Assembly: GCA_966080355.1 (NCBI GenBank)
Contig: CBHROW010000071.1
Location: 1-17,529 of the forward strand
Length of the DNA: 17,529 nucleotides
Source of the DNA: Chryseosolibacter sp966080355
GTDB lineage: Bacteria > Bacteroidota > Bacteroidia > Cytophagales > Cyclobacteriaceae
Reading direction: 5' to 3'
Below the pieces are notes generated by a model. The model did not search any database, had not been told where the DNA came from, and saw only the letters and a list, made by a program, of their open reading frames with translations. The translations under genes and the position numbers were made by a program. This document shows, piece by piece, positions 1 through 7,556 of this stretch (within the stretch, counting starts at the first letter, position 1; the number at the start of each line of letters is the position of its first letter).

Positions 1-1
1 G

Positions 2-52
2 GAAATTGGAGCTCTTGCTGTGCCTGGAATTGTTGTACCTGGGTTGACCTAA
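2..52 (+). CDS. Possible C-terminal tail of an upstream gene (partial)
   Basis: The first 52 bases can be read in one frame as EIGALAVPGIVVPGLT followed by TAA, which would be the end of a gene starting outside the window. The stretch is too short to identify a family, and one other plus-strand frame is also open to about position 76, so the frame choice is a guess based on plausible residue composition. Bases 53-106 hold no clear promoter; the next gene starts at 107. Confidence 0.2.
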   Translation, partial: EIGALAVPGIVVPGLT

Positions 53-106
53 TGGCAAAAGCTTGTTATTTTTAAAGATTGTTGTTACCTAATCTCCCCA
101 CTAAAG

Positions 107-799
107 ATGAGACCTCTTGGTCTGCTGATTGTATTTATTGTTTTTTCGACTCGAGTCGCTGCACAGCTTTTACCGACTAATACACCAAATTATCCGCGCC
201 ATATAACCCTCGATCAGCGCACGGTCGCAGTTTTTTACCCTTCTTTTTTGACTGGTTCAGCATCCGCTAGTCAATATGTTGTTAAAGTGAACGGGGTCAG
301 CGTTCCTGTTACGGGTGTTTCAAATGCTGAAGCCGGAGTATTTGCTGCAACTGCCGTTCCTACGAGCAACCTCATTGCAGTTAAATTCGATGCAACAACT
401 GCGCACGCGGCTGCCACCACCTACCTACTTCCGGGTGAGACGGTAACGGTGAGTTTTACTAATACAGGGAGTACTCTTATTGCCACCACAACCTCCACAG
501 CAGTTGGCGATTTTTCTGACTACACATCAAAAAATACTTATACGCCAGGGTCAGATGGCTCCGGAGACATCGCTTATCAAAGTGAAGGTATTGCCTCCGT
601 GCTTGATCAGTGCTCTCCAGTGAATACAAATTACTTTCGTTGGACTTATTTATATAGTCTAAGATTTAGAAACAGCACAGCGTGGACTAGGGCAAACAAC
701 AAATTGCATGTGATCTGGGGCAATGGAGCATCCAACAGCGATTTGGGGGGTACCTGTCCAATAGTGGTGGAGATCCAAGCACTACGCAAGCTCCGGTGA
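107..799 (+). CDS. T9SS-secreted PKD-type protein, N-terminal fragment (frameshifted gene, piece 1 of 3)
   Basis: This is the front part of a large secreted protein whose reading frame is broken twice before its end at 2669. Residues 1-20 form a clear signal peptide (MRPLGLLIVFIVFSTRVAAQ), so the product is exported across the inner membrane. The mature part has short beta-strand-like Thr/Ser/Val-rich segments such as GETVTVSFTNTGSTL, typical of Bacteroidota surface proteins, with no enzyme motif. The frame is sensible up to NGASNSDLGG (about residue 217) and then becomes TCPIVVEIQALRKLR and stops. The frame one base back continues sensibly as YLSNSGGDPSTTQAPVNSFTAFGYPG. Adding one G at 745-750 and one A at 1012-1016 would restore a single protein of about 854 residues. 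Whether this is a true pseudogene or a sequence error is open. Confidence 0.7.
   Translation: MRPLGLLIVFIVFSTRVAAQLLPTNTPNYPRHITLDQRTVAVFYPSFLTGSASASQYVVKVNGVSVPVTGVSNAEAGVFAATAVPTSNLIAVKFDATTAHAAATTYLLPGETVTVSFTNTGSTLIATTTSTAVGDFSDYTSKNTYTPGSDGSGDIAYQSEGIASVLDQCSPVNTNYFRWTYLYSLRFRNSTAWTRANNKLHVIWGNGASNSDLGGTCPIVVEIQALRKLR
745..751 (+). other. Frameshift site 1 (G6 run)
   Basis: Six G in a row followed by T. The upstream frame reads D-L-G-G-T-C here; the downstream protein continues in the -1 frame as G-Y-L-S-N. Seven G would give an uninterrupted D-L-G-G-Y. In the incoming frame the heptamer is spaced G GGG GGT, so it also fits the X XXY YYZ pattern of -1 ribosomal slippage, although no downstream stimulatory structure was established. 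Confidence 0.65.
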
Positions 800-1029
800 A
801 TAGTTTTACAGCGTTCGGCTACCCGGGAGTTTATGTGTCCTTTCGCTCGGGATTGAACCTCACATCGGCTGCAGCCGGTATAATAAATGTCGATGGCACA
901 AATCAATTTATCTACCCTGACAACTCCGGCTTTTGTAATTTCAGAACCACCCATTATCCGATTGGAGTCACTACTGCAGTTTATAATTCCGCGGGAATTT
1001 CTACTCTCGAGAAAAACACGCAGGCGTGA
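796..1029 (+). CDS. T9SS-secreted PKD-type protein, middle fragment (piece 2 of 3)
   Basis: Short open frame (77 residues from its first ATG) carrying the middle of the broken secreted protein. The sensible frame extends upstream of the ATG to about 748 (GYLSNSGGDPSTTQAPV), so the ATG at 796 is not a real start. It reads FTAFGYPGVYVSFRSGLNLTSAAAGIINV and ends at a TGA at 1027-1029. The protein clearly goes on in the next frame (EKHAGVNYTWKWFDG), so a single base appears to be missing at the A5 run 1012-1016. Seen alone it has no recognisable domain and should not be taken as an independent gene. Confidence 0.55.
   Translation: MNSFTAFGYPGVYVSFRSGLNLTSAAAGIINVDGTNQFIYPDNSGFCNFRTTHYPIGVTTAVYNSAGISTLEKNTQA
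1012..1016 (+). other. Frameshift site 2 (A5 run)
   Basis: The incoming frame reads L-E-K-N-T-Q-A-stop; the outgoing frame reads E-K-H-A-G-V-N-Y-T-W-K-W. Six A instead of five would give L-E-K-K-H-A-G-V-N-Y-T-W without a break. As at the first site, the change is an apparent one-base loss in a homopolymer. Confidence 0.65.
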
Positions 1030-2669
1030 ACTACACATGGAAATGGTTCGATGGGCCTGACTCAACTACATACACCGCCTCAACGACAGAAGCTGGAAAA
1101 ATCATCAAACATACGTTCGAGAATCTATCGCCAGGAGGTGTGGCAAAATACAAGGTCTACCTCGAAACAACCTTGAGCGACTCGCGGTACCCGACATGTT
1201 TAAAGACCGCCTTTCAGGAAGTGCGCGTGTCTCCGAACATTGGATTGGGCGTATTTGCGGATGTGACTTCAATTTGCAGTGGCGAGTCTGTTACATTTAC
1301 AAATTCGTCACAGGGAGTTGCTTCGCATCGATGGTTCTACCGGCCAATGGGGTCGAATGAGGAAAAGGATGTTAAGACGACCGCGAATCCAACCTATAAG
1401 CTCGTCAACACCACTACACAGAATCCGATCACTTATGAGATGGTTTATCGGGCGGATAATGGATCCTGTCCCGCTTCCACCACAATTCCGATCAAGGTAT
1501 ACAGGGGAGTAGCGGCTTCGTTCAATGAAGGAACAATTCCGCCTTACGTGGCTGGAAGTTCGACTGTTACTTTTACCAATACATCCGACCCAATCGCTGG
1601 AAGTGACTTCACATATGCGTGGACGTTCGGCTCTAATTCAAATCCATCGACTTTCTCGGGAACGAGAACTTCGATTCCCGTAACTTATAACCTGCCCGGG
1701 TTGAAACAGGTAGCGATCGTGGCGACAAACACAGTAGCCAAAGCAGACGGACTTACCTGCGAAGACACTTTTTCTAAAACGATCGAGATCATCTTGCCTC
1801 CGCTGATCGCAGCATTCCAAATCAGTCCACTGGCCGCATGTTTCCCGGTTGACCTCGAGGTAACATCAAATACATCGACCGGTGATGTGTATAAATGGCA
1901 GGTGATCGATCAATCCGGTAACGTTGCAGCAACGGCCATGGCACCCGCACCCACGTTCCATATCGTAAACCCAGGTACTTATGATGTGTTCCTGGAGACA
2001 TCGAGCTCGATTACGGGGCAGGTTGCATTCGCGCAGAAAACAGGCATCGAAGTTTTCGACAATCCAATAGCATCGCTGGAAGCTCGCCCTACAACATTGT
2101 TCATTCCTGATACGGAGTTGCTCACCTTCAATTTCTCAACAGGAGCGAATGGATATAGATGGGACTTTGGTGATGGAACCGTATCAGAAGAATTTGAACC
2201 TTCGCATAAATATCTGCTCGAAGGAAATTACGATATCGTCTTGGTTGCAAGTTATGATCATGGAGATCGCGATATCGATGGCAATGGCAGCATGGATGGC
2301 AATGTGGTCTGCTACGATTCCGCTACACGTCAGGTGATTGCGAAGGAAGGAGGTTTGACAAAAGTTCCGAATGCATTCACGCCAAGTAAAAACGGACCAA
2401 CGGGTGGAATTTCAGGCGCTGGAACGTTCAACGATACATTCCTCCCGATCACGAAAGGCGTAGCTCGTGAAGATGGTGCATTTATCATGCAGATATTCGA
2501 CCGCTGGGGAACTTTGATCTTTCAAAGCAAAGATCAAACTCGCGGATGGGATGGTTACGATCGCAACGGCAACCTGGTGCCCGCGGGCGTTTACGTGTAC
2601 AAGCTCGACCTTCGCCTGGCGGACGGGCAACGAACGACACAAATTGGTGATGTTACGGTGATACGATAA
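1026..2669 (+). CDS. PKD-domain protein with type B T9SS C-terminal signal, C-terminal fragment (piece 3 of 3)
   Basis: This 547-residue stretch is the main body and sorting signal of the broken protein. It contains Ig/PKD-like repeats: one near residue 85 (SGESVTFTNSSQGVASHRW), one near 170-240 (STVTFTNTSDPIAGSDFTYAWTFG), and a canonical PKD core at about 379 (WDFGDGTVSEEFEPSHKY). From about residue 446 to the end is a type B, gliding-motility-associated C-terminal domain: VPNAFTPS, NDTFLPI, IFDRWGTLIFQS, GWDGYDRNGNLVPAGVYVYKL and the closing IGDVTVIR. In this family the domain directs secretion through the type IX system, usually with a PorP/SprF-like partner; such a gene follows with a 1-nt stop/start overlap (TAATG). 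The GTG at 1026 is internal to the ancestral gene, not a true start. The protein parallels the intact gene at 3864-7556. Confidence 0.8.
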   Translation: MNYTWKWFDGPDSTTYTASTTEAGKIIKHTFENLSPGGVAKYKVYLETTLSDSRYPTCLKTAFQEVRVSPNIGLGVFADVTSICSGESVTFTNSSQGVASHRWFYRPMGSNEEKDVKTTANPTYKLVNTTTQNPITYEMVYRADNGSCPASTTIPIKVYRGVAASFNEGTIPPYVAGSSTVTFTNTSDPIAGSDFTYAWTFGSNSNPSTFSGTRTSIPVTYNLPGLKQVAIVATNTVAKADGLTCEDTFSKTIEIILPPLIAAFQISPLAACFPVDLEVTSNTSTGDVYKWQVIDQSGNVAATAMAPAPTFHIVNPGTYDVFLETSSSITGQVAFAQKTGIEVFDNPIASLEARPTTLFIPDTELLTFNFSTGANGYRWDFGDGTVSEEFEPSHKYLLEGNYDIVLVASYDHGDRDIDGNGSMDGNVVCYDSATRQVIAKEGGLTKVPNAFTPSKNGPTGGISGAGTFNDTFLPITKGVAREDGAFIMQIFDRWGTLIFQSKDQTRGWDGYDRNGNLVPAGVYVYKLDLRLADGQRTTQIGDVTVIR

Positions 2670-3097
2670 TGGTGATGACGATGAAAAGACTTTTACTTAC
2701 AGCATGTTTTGGGATCATGGCTTTGACGATGCAAGCCCAGGATCCACAATTCTCTCAGTATTATCAGGCACCGTTATATTTGAATCCGGGTTTTACCGGG
2801 ATCACGCCACAGCAGCGTGCCGTTGTTAACCATCGGATACAATGGCCCAACCTTCCGCAGGCATTTGCAACTTATGCAGCATCATACGATATTTTTGTTG
2901 ATGAACTCCGAAGCGGATTCGGTGTACTCTTTACGAACGACAAGATGGGTTCTGCCGGGTGGACGACTACAACGCTTGGGCTACTGTACTCATATAAGGT
3001 AGCTAAGCGACAACCTCGTCTTTTCTCCGGGACTTTATTTCGGCTATGGATCAAATGGATTGGATCGTTCGAAATTAAAAATGGGAGATGGGCTTGA
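2669..3097 (+). CDS. PorP/SprF-family T9SS membrane protein, N-terminal fragment (frameshifted, piece 1 of 2)
   Basis: First part of an outer-membrane protein of the PorP/SprF family, the partner type for type B T9SS cargo. A signal peptide (MKRLLLTACFGIMALTMQAQ; the best start may be the third ATG, at 2681) is followed by the family hallmark DPQFSQYYQAPLYLNPGFTG. The frame matches the intact paralogue at 7553-8578 up to SYKVA (near 3004), then turns into unrelated residues and ends at 3097. The continuing frame is SDNLVFSPGLYFGYGSNGLD. About two bases are missing, or one is extra, between 2999 and 3008. With the break repaired the protein would be about 347 residues, close to the 341 of the paralogue. 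Pseudogene and sequencing error are both possible. Confidence 0.8.
   Translation: MVMTMKRLLLTACFGIMALTMQAQDPQFSQYYQAPLYLNPGFTGITPQQRAVVNHRIQWPNLPQAFATYAASYDIFVDELRSGFGVLFTNDKMGSAGWTTTTLGLLYSYKVAKRQPRLFSGTLFRLWIKWIGSFEIKNGRWA
2999..3008 (+). other. Frameshift site 3 (within porP/sprF-like gene)
   Basis: The upstream frame reads Y-K-V-A; the downstream frame reads S-D-N-L-V-F-S-P-G-L-Y-F-G. Alignment with the paralogue segment YKVHLADKWVLSSGLNFG leaves exactly one residue between A and S, so two bases are most likely missing (for example AAAA reduced to AA after GCT). A single inserted base with loss of that residue is the alternative. Confidence 0.6.
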
Positions 3098-3713
3098 GTA
3101 CGATGGCATCACACTTGACCCAGACGTGAACAGACTCGGCAGGACTGGGTATTTTGATTTTGGCTCTGGGTTTCTTCTTTATAATAAAAACCGCTGGATC
3201 GGTGCTTCGTTTTCACACATGAATCAACCGAATTTATCGGTGCTCAATGATGTGAGTCGTTTGCCAATGAAGACTGCTATTCACGGAGGCATGCGCATCA
3301 ACCTCAGCGGCTCGGCCGCTCATCACGGTGGACGTGCATCTTACCTGACGCCATCGTTTATCTATCGCATGCAGGGAAAAAGTTTCTCACAGCTCGACAT
3401 GGGTCTGAACTATCACATTGATCCTGTATCGGTTGGTATTTGGTATCGCGGCAAACCCTTCCAGTCGACCGTCATTAACTCGCTTGCACAAGATGCTTTG
3501 ATCCTCACCATGGGCATGTATTTCAAGTGGTTTACCATTGGCTACAGTTATGATTTCACGATTTCAGAAATGCAAACAGCGTCAGGCGGTGCACATGAAG
3601 TTTCACTTGTTGTTGAATTTCAATCGAAACCTGTGAGACGCAAAGTGAAACAGAAGTACAGACTGATTCCTTGCCCTACCTTCAACAGCAAGCCGGGCTT
3701 CTGGAACAACTAA
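3060..3713 (+). CDS. PorP/SprF-family T9SS membrane protein, C-terminal fragment (piece 2 of 2)
   Basis: Remaining two thirds of the broken PorP/SprF-like protein. The meaningful frame begins upstream of the ATG at 3060, near 3006 (SDNLVFSPGLYFGYGSNG). Residues such as YFDFGSGFLLYNKNRWIGASFSHMNQPNLSVLND, the IHGGMRIN segment, LDMGLNYHIDPVSVGIWYRGKP and TIGYSYDFTISEMQTASGGAHEVSL are the alternating beta-strand segments expected of the family and match the paralogue at 7553-8578 block by block. The end RLIPCPTFNSKPGFWNN shares the IPCPTF motif with the paralogue. It would sit in the outer membrane and serve the PKD-type cargo encoded just upstream. A region of about 150 bases without a gene follows. 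Confidence 0.8.
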   Translation: MDRSKLKMGDGLEYDGITLDPDVNRLGRTGYFDFGSGFLLYNKNRWIGASFSHMNQPNLSVLNDVSRLPMKTAIHGGMRINLSGSAAHHGGRASYLTPSFIYRMQGKSFSQLDMGLNYHIDPVSVGIWYRGKPFQSTVINSLAQDALILTMGMYFKWFTIGYSYDFTISEMQTASGGAHEVSLVVEFQSKPVRRKVKQKYRLIPCPTFNSKPGFWNN

Positions 3714-3863
3714 TTCCAACCGGCCCAAAAACCATTTCATTCCCGTAATACTCGCTTCACCGAGCTTTGGTGAGTGCATTGAGCTAAAGCCGGTTCCCCA
3801 TCGTAGCTTCGCCAGATTAACTGGAGTTTTTAATCACCAATTTTCTATTAGGAGCCAAACGGA
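3714..3863. other. Intergenic region between the two T9SS modules
   Basis: About 150 bases with no gene. They hold two weak hairpins. One pairs CCGAGCTTT (3760-3768) with AAAGCCGG (3786-3793) with a bulged A and no T-run. The other is a 4-bp stem CCAG/CTGG around 3812-3824 followed by AGTTTTT and could be a feeble intrinsic terminator for the first module. No convincing TAnnTTTG promoter was found for the gene at 3864, so read-through from upstream or a diverged promoter is possible. Confidence 0.3.
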
Positions 3864-6800
3864 ATGAGGTCAAGAAGCTTTTTACTCCTGATTGGATTTT
3901 TGTTTTCAGGATTCGTCACGTGGGCGCAATGCACCAGCAACGACATCATGGAGCCGGGATTCCAGTTCCTAAGCAGTAGTCGTGGCTGCGCGCCTTTTAA
4001 TGTACAGATCGAAACACTTTATCTTGCAGCAACTCCGGGAACCGTTTATTATGTGAACTGGGGAGACGGAACACCAGAGCAGAGCTACGTTCAGGCCAAC
4101 GCAACAGGTGTTGTGATCTCGCACGTCTATCCGAATTCCCCGGTGGATTGTGGTTATGATGTCGTGATCGATACGGAGAACGCGTGTAACCCTCGCGGTA
4201 GTGTTGTTCCGATCAACACGCAAGTTGTGGTTTGGACGAATGATATTGTTGCCATTACCCCTGCGGAATTTAGAGTTTGCCAGGGATTTGCCGCGTCTTT
4301 AAATTTCACAGACAACAGCGATTGGAATTGCAACCCCAGGGCTACACGCGAAAACAATGCCGCACGCTGGCTTCAATGGATCTATGGAACTGGCGTGCCT
4401 GCAGATCAGATTCCCGGAATTCAGGTGAATGGGATTTCTCCTGGTGGATTTCCGTACCTCGACCCGGCAGCAAATAGAAATCCACGTTACCCGGTAAGCG
4501 CAACCGGAGCACAAAGTCTTGCTATCAATGTTCCAGTCACAGTTCCGGCAGACGTTGGCAGGGAGTTTCAGGTTACGATGAAGAACTGGAATCAATGCAA
4601 TGCTTACGACAACAATCTTGCCAACGGCCCGCAGAATCCGGCTGATCTTGTGAATGGTGATAACCCTCCGCAGATCGCTTTCGCGCGAATTGTAATCGTG
4701 GAGTCGCCTCAGCCCAGTTTCATCACGCGTCTTGGAAATAGTGCAGGGCCAGTGCAATCTGTCTTTTGTTTAGGTGATAATATTTTCTTTGATGATCTGA
4801 CTCCCGCGATCGCTGGTGCGAGCTTCGGCTACACCTGGGAATTTTTTGACAACCCGACAGGCACAGGATCTCCGGTAGCAACACGCACGCAGGCACAACC
4901 TACATTTGCCTATCCATCGACAGGACAAAAGCTTGTTCGGCTTCACGTTCACGACAATAACGCGGCAGGAAACTGCGAAGAAATATTTGATGCTGTCATC
5001 ACAATTTCACCTTCACTGATCGCGAAGATTGCTGTGACAGACCTTTCCGGAAATGCCATCACTCCGGATTTTTGTCAAGAAAATAGTGCACCGTTCAGCA
5101 CTTTTAACGCTCGATTCTCCGATGTTTCGATCGGAACTGCAACAGCATCTACCGAATGGCGTTGGGAATTCTATGATGAGAATAACGCGCTCGTGCTTCA
5201 AACTGGATTTGCGACCAGCGCGGGAGGCCCGTTTGATCGCGCGTTTGTCAATCCGGGGATTTATCGGGTAAGGCTTCGCATTCGCGACAACATTACTTTA
5301 TGTGAAACGGAAGATGAAGTCCAGGTTCGCGTTTTTCGGAAACCGATTCCTGATTTTGTGGCTAACAGCGTATGCGAGACTTTTCAAACTGCTTTCTCCG
5401 ACCTGTCAAAACTCCGTGCGGTAGGAGGGCAGCAGATCGCTTTGCGGGAGTGGGATTTGGATTATGATGGTGTAACATTTTCAAAAGACGCAACCTTGGA
5501 CAATCAAACTAATTTCAACCATGTTTTTCCTGCGACTGGTAGCTACCGCGTTGCGTTGCGCGTCACGACTGATCTCGGAGGTTGCTCATCGATCATCGAG
5601 CATACAGTTGTTGTAGCTCCATTACCAAACGCATCTTTTACAGCCAACAGACTTTCTGGTTGCAGTGTTTTACAGGTGAACTTTTCCAATACATCGGCAA
5701 CCGGGCAACCTGATGTTATCAATGAATTCCGCTGGGAGATTGACGATGGAAGCGGATTTCAGGTTGATTCCATTCAGCGCCCCGGAGATCCCGGTTTCAC
5801 ATCAAGTTTCGTTAAGGATTTTAAGAATGTTACCAGTATAAACAAAACTTTTGATGTTCGATTGCGCGCGGTCACTGCCAATGGATGCGAGCGTTTGACA
5901 GCGCCACAAACCATCACAGTTTTTCCTGGCCCGCAGTCGGGATTTGTTTCCGTGAATTATTCTCCGTTCAACAACAACTGCAGTCCGGTCTCTGTAAATT
6001 TTTCGGTGGATGCCGCAACCCAGGCACAGAACCCCAGCGATTATCTCTGGACTATTCGTGATGGTGCTGATGTGATCGTGCAACAAAGTACCGGAACTAC
6101 TCCGGCTTTTACGCACAATTTTGTCAACACTTCACAAAGCATTAAAGATTTTGAGATCTCGCTTCGCGCCACTTTGCCAACCGGATGCTTTGGCGATTCC
6201 GTTCGGCTCATCCGCATTAACCCGGTTCCATCATCAACATTCGATATTGATACACTGGCTTACGAATGCGGCCGTGTTGTTTTTCATTTTGCTGCGTCTC
6301 AAAGAGGACTGGCGCGATATGAATGGACGATCACTTCCAATGGAGTTACCCTTTTCAACTCGATCACAGCGGGAGATAACTTCGACTATGAGATCACCCG
6401 TTCAACTTCGGTCGATCAGAACATTCAGGTAAATCTTCAAACGATGAACTTTGCGAATTGTGTAAGCACGGTTACAAACCAAAGTGTCATTGTGCCGAAG
6501 ACCACAGTTATCATCGCAGATTTTTCAGTAACGCCATTGACTCAGAGATTTCCATCGGCAACCGTGTCGATAATTAACAACACAACGACAGGATCATTCA
6601 TATACGCCTGGGATTTTGGCGATGGAACCTCGAGCGCCTCGAATAGTTCGAGCCTTTCTCACACCTATTCGAGCGATGGGATATTTACGGTCAACCTTGC
6701 GGTTTCAAATGGCGATTGCTCGGATTCACACACCGTGACCATCAACATCACATCGGCAACCCCCGTGCTTGACTTCACCTACGATCCTTCCTCCGGGTGC

Positions 6801-7556
6801 TTACCGTTGAAAGTGAATTTCACAAATCATTCGCAATACACCGACCCAGCTACATATGCATGGGACTTCGGTGATGGCGAAGGCATTTCATCACTTGTGA
6901 ATCCTTCATACACATACTCAAAGGCGGGCGTATATTCAGTTATGCTTCGTGGAAAAAATTCCGTAGGAGAAACCGCTCAAGTCACCAAACCTTTGATCAT
7001 TACAGTGTTTGATAAGCCTCTTGCGCAATTCGAAGTGAAGCCGAATCAGGTTGAGTTTCCAGGGGGAAAAATTTATACCGACAATCGTAGCTTCGGTGCT
7101 ACAAGTTTTGAATGGGATTTCGGTGATGGAGGAACATCAACTGACTTCGAACCTGTGCATGAAGTTCTTGCAGAAGGAACACTGGACATCCAATTGATCG
7201 CTTCGAACGCGGAAGGGTGCTCGGACACAACAAAGCTAACTGCTGGAGTTCGAACTATTCGCTCAGGTCAGATCCTTGTGCCAAATGCGTTTTCGCCCAA
7301 TCTATCCGGTCCCGGCAGCAGTGGCGGAAAGAATGATGTTTTCCGGCCGATCATGCGTGGTGTGTCGGATTATCAACTCATGGTGTTCAGTCGTTGGGGA
7401 CAGCTCTTATATGAAACTAAAGACCCGCAGGCTGGATGGGACGGATACTTCAATGGTAGACTTTGTCAGCAAGACGTTTATGTCTATAAGATACTCGCGA
7501 CTTACGACACAGGGGAAAAGATAAACAAGGTTGGAGACATTCACTTGATCCGATGA
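3864..7556 (+). CDS. Large PKD-repeat surface/secreted protein with type B T9SS C-terminal signal
   Basis: Intact 1230-residue protein predicted to be exported and released or anchored at the surface by the type IX secretion system. Residues 1-21 are a signal peptide (MRSRSFLLLIGFLFSGFVTWA). The body is a long array of Ig/PKD-like beta modules rich in paired Cys. An early one has VNWGDGTPEQSY (about residue 65), and the clearest PKD cores are YAWDFGDGTSS (about 914), YAWDFGDGEGI (about 998) and FEWDFGDGGTS (about 1080). From about 1136 the type B C-terminal domain runs VPNAFSPN, NDVFRPI, VFSRWGQLLYET, GWDGYFNGRLCQQDVYVYKI and ends GDIHLIR. No enzyme motif is visible, so adhesion or matrix binding is the likely role, as for SprB-like proteins; this is inference. 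It overlaps the next gene by 4 nt (ATGA), arguing for coexpression. It is a paralogue in layout of the broken gene at 107-2669. Confidence 0.88.
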   Translation: MRSRSFLLLIGFLFSGFVTWAQCTSNDIMEPGFQFLSSSRGCAPFNVQIETLYLAATPGTVYYVNWGDGTPEQSYVQANATGVVISHVYPNSPVDCGYDVVIDTENACNPRGSVVPINTQVVVWTNDIVAITPAEFRVCQGFAASLNFTDNSDWNCNPRATRENNAARWLQWIYGTGVPADQIPGIQVNGISPGGFPYLDPAANRNPRYPVSATGAQSLAINVPVTVPADVGREFQVTMKNWNQCNAYDNNLANGPQNPADLVNGDNPPQIAFARIVIVESPQPSFITRLGNSAGPVQSVFCLGDNIFFDDLTPAIAGASFGYTWEFFDNPTGTGSPVATRTQAQPTFAYPSTGQKLVRLHVHDNNAAGNCEEIFDAVITISPSLIAKIAVTDLSGNAITPDFCQENSAPFSTFNARFSDVSIGTATASTEWRWEFYDENNALVLQTGFATSAGGPFDRAFVNPGIYRVRLRIRDNITLCETEDEVQVRVFRKPIPDFVANSVCETFQTAFSDLSKLRAVGGQQIALREWDLDYDGVTFSKDATLDNQTNFNHVFPATGSYRVALRVTTDLGGCSSIIEHTVVVAPLPNASFTANRLSGCSVLQVNFSNTSATGQPDVINEFRWEIDDGSGFQVDSIQRPGDPGFTSSFVKDFKNVTSINKTFDVRLRAVTANGCERLTAPQTITVFPGPQSGFVSVNYSPFNNNCSPVSVNFSVDAATQAQNPSDYLWTIRDGADVIVQQSTGTTPAFTHNFVNTSQSIKDFEISLRATLPTGCFGDSVRLIRINPVPSSTFDIDTLAYECGRVVFHFAASQRGLARYEWTITSNGVTLFNSITAGDNFDYEITRSTSVDQNIQVNLQTMNFANCVSTVTNQSVIVPKTTVIIADFSVTPLTQRFPSATVSIINNTTTGSFIYAWDFGDGTSSASNSSSLSHTYSSDGIFTVNLAVSNGDCSDSHTVTINITSATPVLDFTYDPSSGCLPLKVNFTNHSQYTDPATYAWDFGDGEGISSLVNPSYTYSKAGVYSVMLRGKNSVGETAQVTKPLIITVFDKPLAQFEVKPNQVEFPGGKIYTDNRSFGATSFEWDFGDGGTSTDFEPVHEVLAEGTLDIQLIASNAEGCSDTTKLTAGVRTIRSGQILVPNAFSPNLSGPGSSGGKNDVFRPIMRGVSDYQLMVFSRWGQLLYETKDPQAGWDGYFNGRLCQQDVYVYKILATYDTGEKINKVGDIHLIR

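Noticed and set aside
4299..4757. 152-codon frame on the minus strand
   Set aside because: Antisense to the large PKD-type gene; Arg/Ile/Cys-rich translation without a recognisable fold.
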